In this document: positions 4,377-5,520 of the stretch, piece by piece
How the letters are laid out: every line of letters begins with the position of its first letter
Position numbering within the stretch: the first letter of the stretch is position 1
Assembly (NCBI GenBank): GCA_029936705.1
Contig: JAPYSD010000274.1
Location: 1-5,520, forward strand
From: Croceicoccus sp.
Lineage (GTDB): Bacteria; Pseudomonadota; Alphaproteobacteria; Sphingomonadales; Sphingomonadaceae
DNA: 5,520 nt
Direction: 5' to 3'
Program-made: the position numbers and the translations under genes
The notes under the pieces: generated by a model
Database searches by the model: none
What the model was told of the DNA's origin: nothing
What the model saw: the letters and a program-made list of their open reading frames with translations, nothing else

Positions 4377-5520
4377 ATGACCCGTCCCGCCCGCCCCGAA
4401 CCGCTCGATCACCTGCCGCTGCGCGGAGCGGCGAATGCGTTTGCGCTGGTGCTGAAGGACCGGGCGCTGGACTATGCCGCGCTGGAATCGTGGACTGGCA
4501 GGCTGGCCGCATGGCTTGCAGCGCGCGCGGAGGCGGAAGGCTGGCCACAAGGCGCGCGGGTGACAAGCTGGGCGGGAAAGGGCTTGCTCACCTGTCTGAT
4601 GCCGCTGGCGGCGGCGCGGGCGGGCATGGTGCATGTGCCGGTCAACCCAGTGCTGAAACGTGCGCAGGTGCGCCATATCCTGGCCGACAGTGGTGCGCGG
4701 CTGCTGATTGGCAACATCGGCCGTCTGGGCGCGCTCAACGAAGGCGATCTGCCGCCGGAATGTGCGGCCATTGATGAGAAGATCGTGATTGGGGAGGCGG
4801 AGCATGGTGAGCCGCTCGGTCCCTCCGCAGCCGATCCGGATGGGCTGGCGGCGATCCTCTACACCAGCGGGTCGACCGGCAAGCCCAAGGGCGTGATGCT
4901 GAGCCATGCGAACATGTGGCTGGGCGCAGAAAGCGTCGCGGAATATCTCGGTCTCGATGCAGGCGACCGCGTGCTGGCGGTGCTGCCGCTGGCGTTCGAT
5001 TACGGGCAAAGCCAGTTGCTTTCGACCTGGTACGCGGGCGGCTGCGCTTTTCCCATCGACTATCTGCTTCCGCGCGAGGTCGTGAAGGCGGTCGAAGCGC
5101 ACGGCATCACCACCCTGGCAGCAGTCCCCCCGCTATGGGTGCAATTGCTGGAGCAGGACTGGCCCACAGCTGCCATCGCTCCGCTCAAGCGCCTGACCAA
5201 TACGGGCGGCGCGCTGGGTGAGCCGCTGGTGCGCCGCCTGCGCGCCCGTTTCCCCGAAGCGCGCCTGTTCGCGATGTACGGCCTGACCGAGGCGTTTCGC
5301 TCCGCCTTTCTCGATCCGGGGCTGATCGACAGCCACCCGACATCCTTCGGCAAGGCGGTCCCGCATGTGGAAATCATGGTAGTTAACGACCAAGGCCAGC
5401 CCGCCGCGCCGAACGAGGAAGGCGAACTGGTCCATGCCGGACCCTTCGTCGCGCAGGGTTATTGGCAGGACCCGTTGCGGACCGCGGAACGCTTTCGCCC
5501 CGCGCCGGACTGGTCGGAAT
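4377..5520 (+). CDS. AMP-forming acyl-CoA ligase, exosortase A-associated type (3' end beyond window)
   Basis: The first 381 codons of an ANL-superfamily adenylating enzyme; the frame is open to the window edge. Such enzymes activate a carboxylic acid as acyl-AMP and transfer it to CoA or a carrier protein. Visible: N-terminal DRALDYAALESW (28-39), the ATP-binding A3 loop YTSGSTGKPKG (162-172), LPLAFDYGQSQLLSTWYAGG, AAVPPLWVQLLEQDWP, NTGGALGEPLVRRLR, the A5 motif MYGLTEAFRS (300-309; E305 conserved) and EGELVHAGPFVAQGYW. The A7 aspartate and the C-terminal A10 lysine lie beyond the edge. The stretches DYGQSQLLSTWYAGG, LIDSHPTSFGKAVPH and GYWQDPLRTAERFRP resemble the ligase that accompanies exosortase A and usually neighbours a PLP-dependent decarboxylase (recalled as TIGR03098 and TIGR03099). 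The true substrate of that family is not known. ATG 4377 fits the family N terminus; only CAGG precedes it as a weak ribosome site. Confidence 0.9.
   Translation, partial: MTRPARPEPLDHLPLRGAANAFALVLKDRALDYAALESWTGRLAAWLAARAEAEGWPQGARVTSWAGKGLLTCLMPLAAARAGMVHVPVNPVLKRAQVRHILADSGARLLIGNIGRLGALNEGDLPPECAAIDEKIVIGEAEHGEPLGPSAADPDGLAAILYTSGSTGKPKGVMLSHANMWLGAESVAEYLGLDAGDRVLAVLPLAFDYGQSQLLSTWYAGGCAFPIDYLLPREVVKAVEAHGITTLAAVPPLWVQLLEQDWPTAAIAPLKRLTNTGGALGEPLVRRLRARFPEARLFAMYGLTEAFRSAFLDPGLIDSHPTSFGKAVPHVEIMVVNDQGQPAAPNEEGELVHAGPFVAQGYWQDPLRTAERFRPAPDWSE

Noticed and set aside
4017..5102. A 361-residue minus-strand frame that would make the carrier protein a large fusion.
   Set aside because: The first 268 codons are antisense to the ligase and across the intergenic gap, and encode no recognisable domain. 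The carrier protein is complete from ATG 4298.

Overview
The window is a gene-dense, high-GC stretch of bacterial chromosome. It has short intergenic gaps, weak or absent Shine-Dalgarno sequences before several genes, and strong GC bias at third codon positions. The protein sequences, above all the ThiE variant and the acyl-CoA ligase with its paired carrier protein, resemble those of Sphingomonadales (Alphaproteobacteria), perhaps Erythrobacteraceae. That placement is an inference from recalled family resemblance; no search was run. I see no mobile element, tRNA, rRNA or CRISPR array.

Layout, left to right. Bases 1-20 look like the right arm and T-run of a terminator cut by the window edge. 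A small lipoprotein gene runs leftward (415-20). Four genes run rightward: thiamine-phosphate synthase thiE (457-1098), a lipoprotein L,D-transpeptidase with PG-binding, LysM-like and YkuD domains (1178-2467), a DUF985/cupin_5 protein that overlaps the transpeptidase stop codon (2464-2934), and thioredoxin reductase trxB (3041-4006). An acyl carrier protein gene runs leftward (4298-4017) and converges on trxB with a 10-base gap. Divergent from it, an AMP-forming acyl-CoA ligase begins at 4377 and runs off the right edge with its frame still open.

The left and middle parts look like housekeeping genes: cofactor synthesis, envelope cross-linking and thiol redox balance. The right end is the most distinctive part. 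The ligase closely resembles the family that accompanies exosortase A (PEP-CTERM sorting and exopolysaccharide loci), and a divergent carrier protein next to it fits the acyl-handling enzymes of that locus. The window therefore probably captures the border of an exosortase A/exopolysaccharide cluster continuing to the right. The 78-base gap between the carrier protein and the ligase holds a perfect TTGACA hexamer embedded in interleaved dyads, a good candidate for a shared, regulated promoter.
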